Origin: Aurantimonas sp036549475
GTDB taxonomy: Bacteria > Pseudomonadota > Alphaproteobacteria > Rhizobiales > Rhizobiaceae
Assembly: GCF_036549475.1 (NCBI RefSeq)
Contig: NZ_JAZHLI010000012.1
Coordinates: 29,932 to 93,931 of the forward strand
Reading direction: 5' to 3'
Length of the DNA stretch: 64,000 nucleotides
Both the position numbers and the translations under genes were made by a program. Under the pieces are notes generated by a model. The model did not search any database and was not told where the DNA came from. It saw only the letters and a program-made list of their open reading frames with translations. Positions within the stretch are counted from its first letter, which is position 1. Each line of letters starts with the position of its first letter. Of the stretch, positions 10,512 to 19,191 are shown one piece after another.

Positions 10512-11813
10512 ATGTTCGACCTGATGATCCGCAATGCCCATCTGCCCGACGGCCGGACCGGTGTCGACATCGCCGTGGCGGGGGGCCGGATTGCCGCCAT
10601 CGACGCGACGATCGCGGGCGAGGCGGCCGAGGTGATCGACGCCGGTGGGCGTCTGGTGTCGCCGCCCTTCGTCGACCCGCATTTTCACATGGATGCGACG
10701 CTGTCGCTGGGCCTGCCCCGGATGAACCGCTCCGGCACGCTGCTCGAGGGCATCGCGCTCTGGGGCGAGCTGAAGCCGCTGCTGACCAGGGAAGCGCTGG
10801 TCGAACGGGCCATGCGCTATTGCGATCTCGCGGTCTCGCAAGGCTTGCTGGCGATCCGCAGCCATGTCGACACGTCCGATCCCCGGCTGGTCACCGCCGA
10901 GGCGCTGCTGGAAGTGCGCGACCGGGTGAAGCCCTATCTCGACCTGCAGCTGGTCGCCTTTCCCCAGGACGGCTATCTGCGCACCCCTGGTGGCGCCGCG
11001 TCTCTCGAACGGGCACTGGACATGGGCGTCGACATCGTCGGCGGCATTCCGCATTTCGAACGCACCATGGCGGAGGGCGCGCAATCGGTCACCGCGCTGT
11101 GCCGCATCGCCGCCGAACGCGGCCTGCGGGTCGACATGCATTGCGACGAATCCGACGACCCGATGTCACGGCATGTGGAGACGCTGGCGGCCGAGACGGT
11201 CCGCCACGGCCTCGAGGGGCGGGTCGCCGGCTCGCACCTGACCTCGATGCACTCGATGGACAATTACTACGTGTCGAAGCTGATCGCGCTGATCGCCGAA
11301 TCGGGCATGCACGTGATTCCCAACCCGCTGATCAACATCACCCTGCAGGGGCGCCACGACACCTATCCCAAACGCCGCGGCATGACCCGCGTGCCGGAGC
11401 TGATGGCCGCCGGCATCAACGTCGCCTTCGGCCATGACTGCGTGATGGACCCCTGGTACTCGCTCGGCTCCGGCGACATGCTGGAGGTTGCCCACATGGC
11501 GGTGCATGTCGGCCAGATGACCTCGCGCGACGCGATCCGGGCCTGCTTCGATGCCGTCACGGTGAATTCTGCCAGGGTTATGGGGCTGGAAGGCTACGGG
11601 CTGGCAGTGGGCAACAGGGCGGATTTCGTCCTCCTGCAGGCGGCCGACCCGATCGAGGCGATCCGCCTCAAGGCAGCCCGGCTGGCGGTGATGCGCGGCG
11701 GGCAGGTCATTGCCCGGGCCGATCCGCGTGTGAGCCACCTGACGCTGCCGGGACGCAAGGTGACGGTCGATCCGGCCGCCTACGCGCCCTTGGGCGATTC
11801 ATCTGTTGGCTGA
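10512..11813 (+). CDS. Amidohydrolase, cytosine deaminase (CodA)-like
   Basis: 433 residues from the ATG at 10512, with AAAGAGGA upstream. Metal and active-site motifs match CodA: DPHFHMDAT, DMHCDESDDP, HLTSMHSMDNYY, NPLINITLQGRHDTYPKRRG and FGHDCVMDPWYSLGSGDML. The metal-ligand Asp is kept, but the following residue is Cys where E. coli CodA has Asp314, a site known to tune pyrimidine specificity. It could act on cytosine or a related base such as isocytosine or a modified purine. The BMP-type importer encoded just downstream supports a nucleobase or nucleoside salvage unit. Confidence 0.85.
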   Translation: MFDLMIRNAHLPDGRTGVDIAVAGGRIAAIDATIAGEAAEVIDAGGRLVSPPFVDPHFHMDATLSLGLPRMNRSGTLLEGIALWGELKPLLTREALVERAMRYCDLAVSQGLLAIRSHVDTSDPRLVTAEALLEVRDRVKPYLDLQLVAFPQDGYLRTPGGAASLERALDMGVDIVGGIPHFERTMAEGAQSVTALCRIAAERGLRVDMHCDESDDPMSRHVETLAAETVRHGLEGRVAGSHLTSMHSMDNYYVSKLIALIAESGMHVIPNPLINITLQGRHDTYPKRRGMTRVPELMAAGINVAFGHDCVMDPWYSLGSGDMLEVAHMAVHVGQMTSRDAIRACFDAVTVNSARVMGLEGYGLAVGNRADFVLLQAADPIEAIRLKAARLAVMRGGQVIARADPRVSHLTLPGRKVTVDPAAYAPLGDSSVG

Positions 11814-11837
11814 TTGTTTGCTGGGCGTATCGCACGG

Positions 11838-11867
11838 TTGACATGGAATTGAGCAGGTCGTCAGAAT
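11838..11867 (+). promoter_or_regulatory. Candidate sigma-70-like promoter for the BMP importer operon
   Basis: A perfect -35 TTGACA (11838-11843) is followed after 18 nt by CAGAAT (11862-11867). It lies 35 nt before the substrate-binding protein start and just after the deaminase stop. The -10 match is poor. Confidence 0.35.
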
Positions 11868-11902
11868 GCGGCCTGTTTCATCGGGGTGGTTGGGGATATT
11901 TC

Positions 11903-12889
11903 ATGCTGAAGTCAGGTCGGATCGGTCGGCGCGGTTTTCTGTTGGGCAGCGCCGGGGTCGGCCTTGCCTTGACCATGCCGCGCGCCTTCGCGCAGGCACC
12001 CCTGAAGGTGGCAGGCATCCACGCCTCGCCCGTGGAGAATGCGTGGAATTCGCGGCTTCACGCGGCGATGGTGCAGGCCGCCGAGGACGGCGCCATCGAA
12101 TATGTCTTCTCCGAGGGCGTCAGCGGCACCGACTATGCCCGCGCCATGCGCGAATATGCCGAGCAGGGCGCCCAACTGATCGTCGGCGAGGCCTATGCGG
12201 TGGAGACCGAGGCGCGCCAGGTCGCGGCCGACTATCCCGACACCATGTTCCTGATGGGCTCGAGCGGCGAGCCTGCCGGCGACAATTTCGGCACCTTCGG
12301 CACCTGGAATCACGAGGCCGCCTATCTGGCGGGGATGCTCGCCGGCAAGATGAGCGAGACCGGCACCTTCGGCGCGGTCGGCGCGATCCCGATCCCGGAA
12401 GTCAACATGTTGATCAACGGCTTCCGGGCAGGCGTTGATTCGGTTCGTCCGGATGCCAAGCACCTTATCGGCTTCATCGGCACCTTCTTCGATCCGCCCA
12501 AGGCGCGCGAGGCGGGCCTGGCCCAGATCGACGCCGGCGCCGACATCCTGTTCGGCGAGCGCATCGGCACGGCCGACGCCGCCAAGGAGCGCGGGATCAA
12601 GGCGATCGGGTCGCTGACCGACTACACCGAGCGCTATCCCCAGACCGTCTTCGCCAATGCGATGTGGTACTTCCGGCCGATCCTCGAAGCGGCCGTCGCC
12701 GACACCCGGGCCGCCACCGGCACCGGCAAGAACTACACGCCCTACAGCATGATGCAGGAAGGCGGGAACGACATCGTCTTCGACGAATCCATGGTGCCGG
12801 CTGAAGCGGTCGCCGCGATGGAGGAGCGTCGCGCGGCGATCAAGTCGGGCGAGTTCGAAGTGGTGATCGACTTCAGCGAACCGACCTGA
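11903..12889 (+). CDS. BMP-family ABC transporter substrate-binding protein, Tat-type signal
   Basis: 328 residues from the ATG at 11903, preceded by GGGGAT. The N-terminus has a twin-arginine signal (GRRGFLLG), a hydrophobic stretch and an Ala-x-Ala-type cleavage site near FAQA. The mature protein follows the basic membrane protein (PnrA/Med) fold, with GEAYAVE, AAYLAGMLAGKMS and NMLINGFRAG. Such proteins bind nucleosides or, in some alphaproteobacteria, other nucleobase-like ligands. The ATPase and two permease genes downstream complete the importer. Confidence 0.9.
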   Translation: MLKSGRIGRRGFLLGSAGVGLALTMPRAFAQAPLKVAGIHASPVENAWNSRLHAAMVQAAEDGAIEYVFSEGVSGTDYARAMREYAEQGAQLIVGEAYAVETEARQVAADYPDTMFLMGSSGEPAGDNFGTFGTWNHEAAYLAGMLAGKMSETGTFGAVGAIPIPEVNMLINGFRAGVDSVRPDAKHLIGFIGTFFDPPKAREAGLAQIDAGADILFGERIGTADAAKERGIKAIGSLTDYTERYPQTVFANAMWYFRPILEAAVADTRAATGTGKNYTPYSMMQEGGNDIVFDESMVPAEAVAAMEERRAAIKSGEFEVVIDFSEPT

Positions 12890-13026
12890 TCCGCGATTCG
12901 CATGCCAGCCTGTTCGCCGGTTTGCGGCGGCCCTGCGGGAACGGCCGGACCCTGCGATAGTACCCGCAGGGCTGGTCCGTTTCTGCGGGCATCGCCGTCT
13001 TCGCCAGACGGCGGAAGTGAGTTCCC

Positions 13027-14550
13027 ATGACCGCCGTCCTGTCCCTCGAGCACATCACCAAGCGCTTCGGCGACTTCGCGGCCAATGACGACGTCAGCCT
13101 GACCCTCGGCCGCGGCGAACTCGTGGCGTTGCTTGGCGAGAACGGAGCCGGCAAGACGACTCTGATGAACATCCTGTTCGGACATTACGTGCCGGATTCG
13201 GGCCGGGTCCTGGTCGCGGGCGAGGAACTGCCTCTCGGGCGGCCGCGCGCGGCCATCGCCGCCGGGATCGGCATGGTTCACCAGCACTTCACCCTGGCGC
13301 CGAACCTGACCGTGCTGGAAAACGTCATGACCGGGACCGAACGCCTGTCGCGCTGGCGCTCGGGCACCGTCGCGGCGCGTCGCAAGCTGGCAGGCCTCGC
13401 TAAACGCTTCGGTCTCGTCGTCGATCCCGACCGGCGGGTCGGCGACCTGTCCGTCGGCGAGCAGCAGCGCGTGGAGATCCTCAAGGCGCTCTACAACGAC
13501 GCCAGGATCCTGATCCTCGACGAGCCGACCGGCGTCCTGACCCAGCCGGAGGCCGAGAACCTGTTCCGGACCCTGCGCGTGATGGCGGCCGAGGGGCTGT
13601 CGCTGATCTTCATCTCCCACAAGCTGCACGAGGTGATGGCCGCCGCCGACCGGGTGCTGGTCCTGCGGGGCGGACGCATGGTCGCCGAGCGCAAGACCGC
13701 GGCCACCTCCAAGGAAGAGCTCGCGGAACTGATGGTCGGGCGTCGCGTGACGCGCCCGGTCCGGGCTGTCGCCGTGCCGGGACGCATCGTCCTGTCGGCG
13801 CAGGACGTGAATGTCTCTGTGGACGGCAGCCGCCGGCTCTCCGACATCAGCTTTCATCTGCGCGAGCGCGAGACGCTCGGCATCATCGGCGTCTCCGGCA
13901 ACGGCCAGGCGGCGCTCGCCCATCTGGTGTCCGGGCTCGTGACACCCGATGCCGGCCAACTGTCGGTGCTCGGCGAGGAGGCGTCGGCGCTGTCGGCGCG
14001 CGACCTCGTGCGCCGGGGCGTCGGTCGCATCCCCGAGGACCGCAACGCCGAAGGCGCCATCGGGGAAATGGCGATCTGGGAGAACGCCATCCTCGAGCGC
14101 GTGCGCGACGCGCCCTTTTCCAGGGCCGGCTTCGTCCAGCGATCCGCAGCGAAGGCGTTTGCGGCCGACGTAATCGACCGCTTCGACATTCGCGGCGGCG
14201 CGGCGGACAGCCGCACGCGGCTCCTGTCGGGAGGCAACATGCAGAAGTTGATCTTCGGCCGCAATCTCGCCGGCGCGCCGAAGGTGCTGGTCGCCGCGCA
14301 GCCGACGCGGGGGCTCGACGAAGGGGCGGTCGCGGCCGTCCACGGCGAGATCCTGGCCGCCCGCGACGCTGGCGCGGGGGTCCTGCTGATCTCCGAGGAT
14401 CTCGACGAGGTGCTGGAACTGGCCGACCGCGTGCAGGCCATCGTGGGCGGGCGCCTGTCGGAGCCCGTGCCGATCGAATCCCTCGACGCGCGCCGCCTCG
14501 GCCTGATGATGGCAGGCGAATGGGCGGCCGCGCCCCCCGAGGCCGCCTGA
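13027..14550 (+). CDS. ABC transporter ATP-binding protein, tandem-domain (nucleoside/BMP importer)
   Basis: 507 residues with two ABC domains. Domain 1 has Walker A GENGAGKTT (about 37-45), signature LSVGEQQRVEIL and Walker B LILDEPTGVL. Domain 2 starts near residue 255, with GVSGNGQAAL in place of a canonical Walker A and SGGNMQKLIFGRNL as signature, the usual degenerate form of the sugar/nucleoside ATPases. GRIPEDRNAEGA is also typical of this group. It pairs with the two permeases that follow; its last base overlaps the next start codon. Confidence 0.94.
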   Translation: MTAVLSLEHITKRFGDFAANDDVSLTLGRGELVALLGENGAGKTTLMNILFGHYVPDSGRVLVAGEELPLGRPRAAIAAGIGMVHQHFTLAPNLTVLENVMTGTERLSRWRSGTVAARRKLAGLAKRFGLVVDPDRRVGDLSVGEQQRVEILKALYNDARILILDEPTGVLTQPEAENLFRTLRVMAAEGLSLIFISHKLHEVMAAADRVLVLRGGRMVAERKTAATSKEELAELMVGRRVTRPVRAVAVPGRIVLSAQDVNVSVDGSRRLSDISFHLRERETLGIIGVSGNGQAALAHLVSGLVTPDAGQLSVLGEEASALSARDLVRRGVGRIPEDRNAEGAIGEMAIWENAILERVRDAPFSRAGFVQRSAAKAFAADVIDRFDIRGGAADSRTRLLSGGNMQKLIFGRNLAGAPKVLVAAQPTRGLDEGAVAAVHGEILAARDAGAGVLLISEDLDEVLELADRVQAIVGGRLSEPVPIESLDARRLGLMMAGEWAAAPPEAA

Positions 14551-15602
14551 TGCGCCTCGAACGCCGGGAAAGCCGTCCTGCGGTGCTGACGATAGTCGCG
14601 CCGATCCTCGCCGTGCTGACGGCACTGGCCCTGTCGGGCGTGCTGATCGCGCTGGCCGGGGCGCCGGTCCTGGAAGCCTATGCTCGCATCGTGGAGGGCG
14701 CCTTCGGCTCCCGCCTGGCCTTGACCGAGACGCTCACCCGCACGACGCCGCTGATCCTGACCGGTCTGGCGGTCGCGGTCGCGTTCCGGGCCAAGGTCTG
14801 GAACATCGGCGCCGAGGGTCAGCTCTACATGGGCGCGCTCGCGGCCGCCTTCCTCGGCTCGCAGCTGGGCCTTGCGGGCCTGCCGAGCTTTGCCCTGATC
14901 CCGGCCGTGATGATCGCCGGCGCAGTGGCGGGCATGGCGCTGCTTCTCGTGCCGCTCGCGCTACGGTTGCGTTTCGGGGTCGACGAGGTGGTCACGACGC
15001 TGCTTCTGAACTTCGTCGTGCTGCTCTTCGTGTCGATGATGATCGAGGGGCCGATGCGGGACCCGCTGGCCTTCGGCTGGCCGCAATCGGTGCCCGTCGT
15101 GCCGGATGCGCTGTTGCCGAAGCTGCTGGAGCGCTCGCGCCTGCATGTCGGCCTGCTGATCGCGGTGATTGTCGCCATCGTCGTCCATGTCGTGCAGTCG
15201 CGCACGGCCTATGGCCTGGAATCGCGCGCGGCCGGCCTCAACCCTGCGGCCGCACGCTTTGCCGGCGTGCCGCTGGCGCGCACGCTGGTCAAGGTCGCCT
15301 GCTGGTCCGGCGGGCTCGCGGGCCTGGCCGGGGCCATCGAGGTGATCGGCGTGAAGGGCTATGTCACCACCGACCTGTCGCCGGGCTACGGCTATGCCGG
15401 GATCATCGTCGCCATGCTGGCCAACCTGCAGCCGCTCGCCGTGGTCGCGGCCGCGCTGTTCGCCGCGATGATGTTCGTCGGCTCCGATTCCATGAGCCGC
15501 GCCCTCGGCGTGCCGAGCTTCATCGCCGACGTCACCGTGGCGCTGTCGCTCCTGACCATGCTGGTCGCGCTGCTCTTCACCGCCTACCGGATCCGCCGAT
15601 GA
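14550..15602 (+). CDS. ABC transporter permease (BMP-family importer, subunit 1)
   Basis: 350 residues, beginning at an ATG whose A is the last base of the ATPase stop codon. It has about nine hydrophobic segments, and the family motif KVWNIGAEGQLYMGALAAAF lies near residue 75. It belongs to the BPD_transp_2/YufP-like permeases for nucleosides. It overlaps the second permease by 4 nt. Confidence 0.93.
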   Translation: MRLERRESRPAVLTIVAPILAVLTALALSGVLIALAGAPVLEAYARIVEGAFGSRLALTETLTRTTPLILTGLAVAVAFRAKVWNIGAEGQLYMGALAAAFLGSQLGLAGLPSFALIPAVMIAGAVAGMALLLVPLALRLRFGVDEVVTTLLLNFVVLLFVSMMIEGPMRDPLAFGWPQSVPVVPDALLPKLLERSRLHVGLLIAVIVAIVVHVVQSRTAYGLESRAAGLNPAAARFAGVPLARTLVKVACWSGGLAGLAGAIEVIGVKGYVTTDLSPGYGYAGIIVAMLANLQPLAVVAAALFAAMMFVGSDSMSRALGVPSFIADVTVALSLLTMLVALLFTAYRIRR

Positions 15603-16543
15603 GTGCCGCGCTCGACATCTTCGCCTCCGTCGGCCTGTGGGAAGCCGTGCTGCGCATCGCGACGCCGCTGATCTTCGGCACCCTCGGCGCCTTGCTGTGC
15701 GAACGCGCCGGCGTCCTGAATCTCGGAATCGAGGGGATCATGAGCTTCGGCGCCATGATCGGCTGGCTGACCGTCTTCGAGGGCGGCAATCTGTGGGCCG
15801 GCCTGTTCGCAGCGGCGGCCGGCGGCGCGGCGTTCGGCCTGCTTCATGCGCTGCTCACCGTGCCGCTGGGCCTGTCCCAGCACGTGACCGGGCTCGGCAT
15901 CACGCTGCTGGCGTCGAGCCTCAGCTATTTCGTGTTCCGGCTGGTCGTGCCGCTGCAGGGCACGCCGCCCACCATCGAGCCGTTCCAGCCGATCCACGTG
16001 CCGGTGCTGTCCGACTTGCCGGTCGTCGGCGACGCGCTCTTCACCCAGACCGCGCCGACCTATCTGGCGCTGCTCGTGGCCGCGGTGATGGCCTATGTGC
16101 TGGCGCGCACGCCACTGGGACTGGCGATCCGCATGACCGGCGAGAACCCGCATGCGGCCGAGGCGCAGGGCGTCGACCCGATCGCGATCCGCATCGGTGC
16201 GGTGGTTGCCGGAAGCGCGCTGATGGGCGTCGGCGGCGCCTTCCTGACCCTGTCGGCCTTCAACAGCTTCTTCCCGACCATGATCCAGGGACGTGGCTGG
16301 ATCTGCATCGCCCTCGTCGTCTTCGCCACCTGGCGGCCCGGGCGGGCGCTGCTCGGCGCGATCCTGTTTGCCCTGTTCGACGCCTATCAGCTTCGGCTGC
16401 AGACCGAGTTCGGCAAGGCCGTCCCGTACCAGATGTTCCTGATGATGCCGTATCTCCTGTCGATCGTCGCCCTGGTGGTGATGGCACGGCGCGCACGGGT
16501 CCCGCAGGCCCTGATGCAGCCCTACCGGCGCGGCGAGCGCTGA
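15599..16543 (+). CDS. ABC transporter permease (BMP-family importer, subunit 2)
   Basis: 314 residues, YufQ-like. The motif ERAGVLNLGIEGIMSFGAMIG near residue 35 is diagnostic, and about eight hydrophobic segments are visible, with MTGENPHAAEAQGVDP in the cytosolic loop. It starts at an ATGA overlap with the first permease and closes the importer operon. The convergent DUF1810 gene ends 16 bp downstream; I see no strong terminator between them. Confidence 0.93.
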   Translation: MSAALDIFASVGLWEAVLRIATPLIFGTLGALLCERAGVLNLGIEGIMSFGAMIGWLTVFEGGNLWAGLFAAAAGGAAFGLLHALLTVPLGLSQHVTGLGITLLASSLSYFVFRLVVPLQGTPPTIEPFQPIHVPVLSDLPVVGDALFTQTAPTYLALLVAAVMAYVLARTPLGLAIRMTGENPHAAEAQGVDPIAIRIGAVVAGSALMGVGGAFLTLSAFNSFFPTMIQGRGWICIALVVFATWRPGRALLGAILFALFDAYQLRLQTEFGKAVPYQMFLMMPYLLSIVALVVMARRARVPQALMQPYRRGER

Positions 16544-16559
16544 GGCCTCCGCGCCGCCG

Positions 16560-17000
16560 TCAGCCGGATGTCTGCAGCAGGCGGAGCGTCGCCGCATCCT
16601 CGCGTCCGCCGCAGAATTGCGCAATGGCATCGCAGTAGAGGGCCGGAGTTCCGTCCGCCGCTTGCGCGAACAGCGTCATGGACGAAACGAACTTCATGTC
16701 GTCCGGCGCCCCGAAGATCGCGGCGAGCGACCGGTCCGCATGGGCCATGACGGCCTCTGTACAGGCCGCCAGACGCGGTCCGAGCAGCGGATGGTCGAGA
16801 TAGGCACGGGCCTCGTCCAGGCCGGTCATCCCGTAATGCTGCGCCATGTCGGACCGGCCGAGCCCGCGCAATTGCGGGAACACGAACCACATCCAGTGGG
16901 TGCGCTTGGCGCCCGCCCGCAGCTCGTCGAGCGCCTGGTCGAAGACCGGCGCTTGCGCATCCACGAAGCGGTGGAGGTCGAAGGGATCGTCGCTCGTCAT
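16560..17000 (-). CDS. DUF1810 domain protein
   Basis: 146 residues from the ATG at 17000. DPFDLHRFVDAQ, RTHWMWFVFPQLRGLGRS and YLDHPLLGPRL are the conserved blocks of DUF1810, a small helical family of unknown function, sometimes compared to calpastatin-like repeats without evidence of activity. The gene begins 4 bp after the stop of the exonuclease III gene on the same strand, so the two are probably co-transcribed. Confidence 0.9.
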   Translation of the reverse strand: MTSDDPFDLHRFVDAQAPVFDQALDELRAGAKRTHWMWFVFPQLRGLGRSDMAQHYGMTGLDEARAYLDHPLLGPRLAACTEAVMAHADRSLAAIFGAPDDMKFVSSMTLFAQAADGTPALYCDAIAQFCGGREDAATLRLLQTSG

Positions 17001-17004
17001 CTCG

Positions 17005-17826
17005 TTACTCCGTGCTTCGGCGCCGGGTACGGCGCGGCCTGGATGCCGGTTCGGCGTCGGTGATCTCGATCCACGCCGGCGCATGGTCGCTGGCCTTCTC
17101 CCATCCGCGTACCCGGCGGTCGACGCCGGCCGCGACGAGGCGCGGTGCCAGGGACGGGCTCAGGAGCAGGTGATCGAGCCGAAGCCCGGCATCACGGCCC
17201 CAGGCATTCCGCAGATAGTCCCAGAACGTGTAGTTCGGCTCGTCCGGATGCAGCGCGCGGATGGCGTCGGTCCAGCCCTCTGCGACCAGGCGGCGATACG
17301 CCTCGCGCACCTCCGGCCGAAACAGCGCGTCGTCGACCCAGCGCTCGGGCTTGTAGACGTCGAGATCGGTGGGGATGACATTGTAGTCGCCGGCCAGGAC
17401 CACCGGTGCGCCGGTGGCCATGAGATCCGCCGCGTGGGCGGCGAAGCGCTCGAGCCAACGCAGCTTGTAGTCGAATTTCGGGCCGGGCGCCGGATTGCCA
17501 TTGGGCAGGTAAAGGCAGCCGACCAGAACGCCCCTGATCGCCGCTTCCAGATACCGGCTCTGATGGTCGTCCTCGTCGCCGGGAAGGCCGCGACGGGTTT
17601 CCAGCGGATCGGGGCCCCGCGCCAGGATGGCGACGCCGTTCCAGCTTTTCTGGCCGTGCCAGATCGCGCCGTAGCCCGCCCCACGGATCGCGTCTGCGGG
17701 GAACTTCTCGTCCGGCGCCTTGAGCTCCTGCAGGCACACGGCGTCGGGCTCGGCCTCCGCCAGCCAGCGCAGCAGCACGGGCAGGCGGCCATTGACGCCG
17801 TTGATGTTGAAACTGGCGATCCTCAT
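17005..17826 (-). CDS. xth: Exodeoxyribonuclease III (AP endonuclease family 1)
   Basis: 273 residues, normal for Xth. MRIASFNINGVNGR gives the N-terminal Asn motif, CLQELKAP carries the metal-binding Glu, GDYNVIPTDLDVY the catalytic Asp-x-Asn, and SDHAPAWIEI the C-terminal Asp-His. It incises abasic sites and trims 3' ends in base-excision repair. An alternative ATG three codons upstream is less likely. It is divergent from the universal stress gene, with a FixK/FNR-type palindrome in the shared upstream region. Confidence 0.94.
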   Translation of the reverse strand: MRIASFNINGVNGRLPVLLRWLAEAEPDAVCLQELKAPDEKFPADAIRGAGYGAIWHGQKSWNGVAILARGPDPLETRRGLPGDEDDHQSRYLEAAIRGVLVGCLYLPNGNPAPGPKFDYKLRWLERFAAHAADLMATGAPVVLAGDYNVIPTDLDVYKPERWVDDALFRPEVREAYRRLVAEGWTDAIRALHPDEPNYTFWDYLRNAWGRDAGLRLDHLLLSPSLAPRLVAAGVDRRVRGWEKASDHAPAWIEITDAEPASRPRRTRRRSTE

Positions 17827-17909
17827 GCCCGCCACCTGGCGCCGGGCCGCTTGATTTCGAGGGGGCGAAGGCGTCGAAGTGTGAACCGGCGCGAGGCGCC
17901 ACCGGACCT

Positions 17910-17923
17910 TTGACTTCGATCAA
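17910..17923. promoter_or_regulatory. FNR/FixK-type operator upstream of the universal stress gene
   Basis: TTGACTTCGATCAA fits TTGA-N6-TCAA with full dyad half-sites and is followed by GG, as are two further sites at 23582 and 25306. It lies 78 bp before the stress-protein start, and 83 bp before the divergent xth start. Crp/Fnr-family regulators (FNR, FixK, AadR) use this sequence under low oxygen in alphaproteobacteria. Confidence 0.78.
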
Positions 17924-18001
17924 GGCAACGCGCCTTGCCAACCGGCACTCTGTTGAAGGTCGGGCGAAGTCGTGACGGCAGCACTGGCAAAGGGTGATCA
18001 C

Positions 18002-18844
18002 ATGCACAAATCCCTCATCGCGGACCTGGCGGTCTATCTCGACGGCTCTCCGGCGGACGAGGTGGCCATCGACTATGCGGAGACGATCGCATCCGCCTTT
18101 GGCGCGCATCTGGAATGCCTCCTTGCCAACCACATCCAGATCACCGGCGTGCCGGCGGGGCCGGGTTCCGACATGCTGATCGCCGAACTGTTCAAGGTCG
18201 GCAAGGACACGGGCGACGCCACAGAGGCGAAGCTGCGCGAGCGCCTGGAGCGGATGGCGGTTCCCTATGGTCTTCGGCGCAGCGACGGCTCGTTCGGCCA
18301 TCTGTCGAGCACCGTCGAGCAGCTTGCCGGCACCACGGACATTTTCGTCGTCCCCCACCACGGCGGCAAATACGCGCTCCACGGTCAGGTCATCGAGGCG
18401 ATCCTGTTCAATGCCCGCTCGGCGGCGCTCGTCGTCCCACCGTCGCCCAAGCGCAGTTTCAGCGCGCCGGATGTCGTCGTCGTCGGCTGGCGGGACTCCC
18501 CCGAATGCGCCCATGCCGTGACCGCCGCCGTGCCGTTCCTGAAGCAGGCGAGCCAGGTGGTTCTCGCCAGCGTCGTGGAGGAAGGCTCGGACGAGCAGCG
18601 TCATCGCGAGCCGATGGCCGACATGGCCCGCCATCTCGCCCGCCATGGCGTGAAGGTGGAAACGCGGGAGCTGCCGAACTGGCGCCATCCCGCCGACGCC
18701 CTGATGAAGGAGGCCGAAAGCCTAGGTGCGGAGATGATCGTCGTCGGCGCCTACGGTCATTCGCGGCTTCGCGAGATGCTGCTGGGCGGTGTCACCCGCG
18801 AATTGCTGACGCGCTGCGACGTGCCCCTGCTGATGTCCCGCTGA
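18002..18844 (+). CDS. Universal stress protein, tandem UspA domains
   Basis: 280 residues, two Usp folds. The first runs from about residue 5 to 140 and has lost most of its nucleotide motif; the second ends with GAYGHSRLREMLLGGVTREL, close to the ATP-binding G-2x-G-9x-G(S/T) pattern. A FixK/FNR-type operator sits 78 bp upstream, so low-oxygen induction is likely. The small gene that follows is 22 bp away and probably in the same transcript. Confidence 0.92.
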   Translation: MHKSLIADLAVYLDGSPADEVAIDYAETIASAFGAHLECLLANHIQITGVPAGPGSDMLIAELFKVGKDTGDATEAKLRERLERMAVPYGLRRSDGSFGHLSSTVEQLAGTTDIFVVPHHGGKYALHGQVIEAILFNARSAALVVPPSPKRSFSAPDVVVVGWRDSPECAHAVTAAVPFLKQASQVVLASVVEEGSDEQRHREPMADMARHLARHGVKVETRELPNWRHPADALMKEAESLGAEMIVVGAYGHSRLREMLLGGVTRELLTRCDVPLLMSR

Positions 18845-18866
18845 CGATCCTGATCGGAGAAGCGCC

Positions 18867-19124
18867 ATGCGCTACAGCCATCTGGAATACAGCATCGAGC
18901 CCTTGGGAGATTTCTGGCAGGTCTCCTTCTGTCATGCCTCGCATGGGACCTTCCGACGACGCGCGGAAGCCCTGCGCTCGGCCTTTGCCGATGCCGAGCG
19001 CGTCACGCGGCTCGGCCAGGAGGTGACGGTCAGGATCCAGCGCCCCCGCCATGCCGCGGGGCTGCCGGCGCGCATCCTCATCCCGAGGGTGCGTAGGCCA
19101 CGCGTCCGTCCCGCCGCTTCCTGA
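18867..19124 (+). CDS. Small hypothetical protein, strongly basic C-terminus
   Basis: 85 residues. The first 55 read like a compact beta-alpha unit (WQVSFCHASHGTFRRRAEALRSAFADAERV), similar in pattern to the short DUF2188-like domains of single-stranded DNA-binding or stress-associated proteins. The last 25 are Arg- and Pro-rich. It lies between the stress-protein and alcohol dehydrogenase genes, probably in one operon. Family assignment is tentative. Confidence 0.65.
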   Translation: MRYSHLEYSIEPLGDFWQVSFCHASHGTFRRRAEALRSAFADAERVTRLGQEVTVRIQRPRHAAGLPARILIPRVRRPRVRPAAS

Positions 19125-19191
19125 ACGCCGCGCGCTCCGCGCGGCATCTCTTCACTCGCGAGACCCTGTCGAACAGAAGGCTGGAAAACCT

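Noticed and set aside
12742..14625. Long minus-strand frame opposite the BMP-importer ATPase
   Set aside because: Shadow of a strong coding gene, with no motif and no ribosome site.
17192..18688. 498-residue minus-strand frame across the stress-protein and xth region
   Set aside because: Composite of antisense to the stress gene and the wrong frame of xth.
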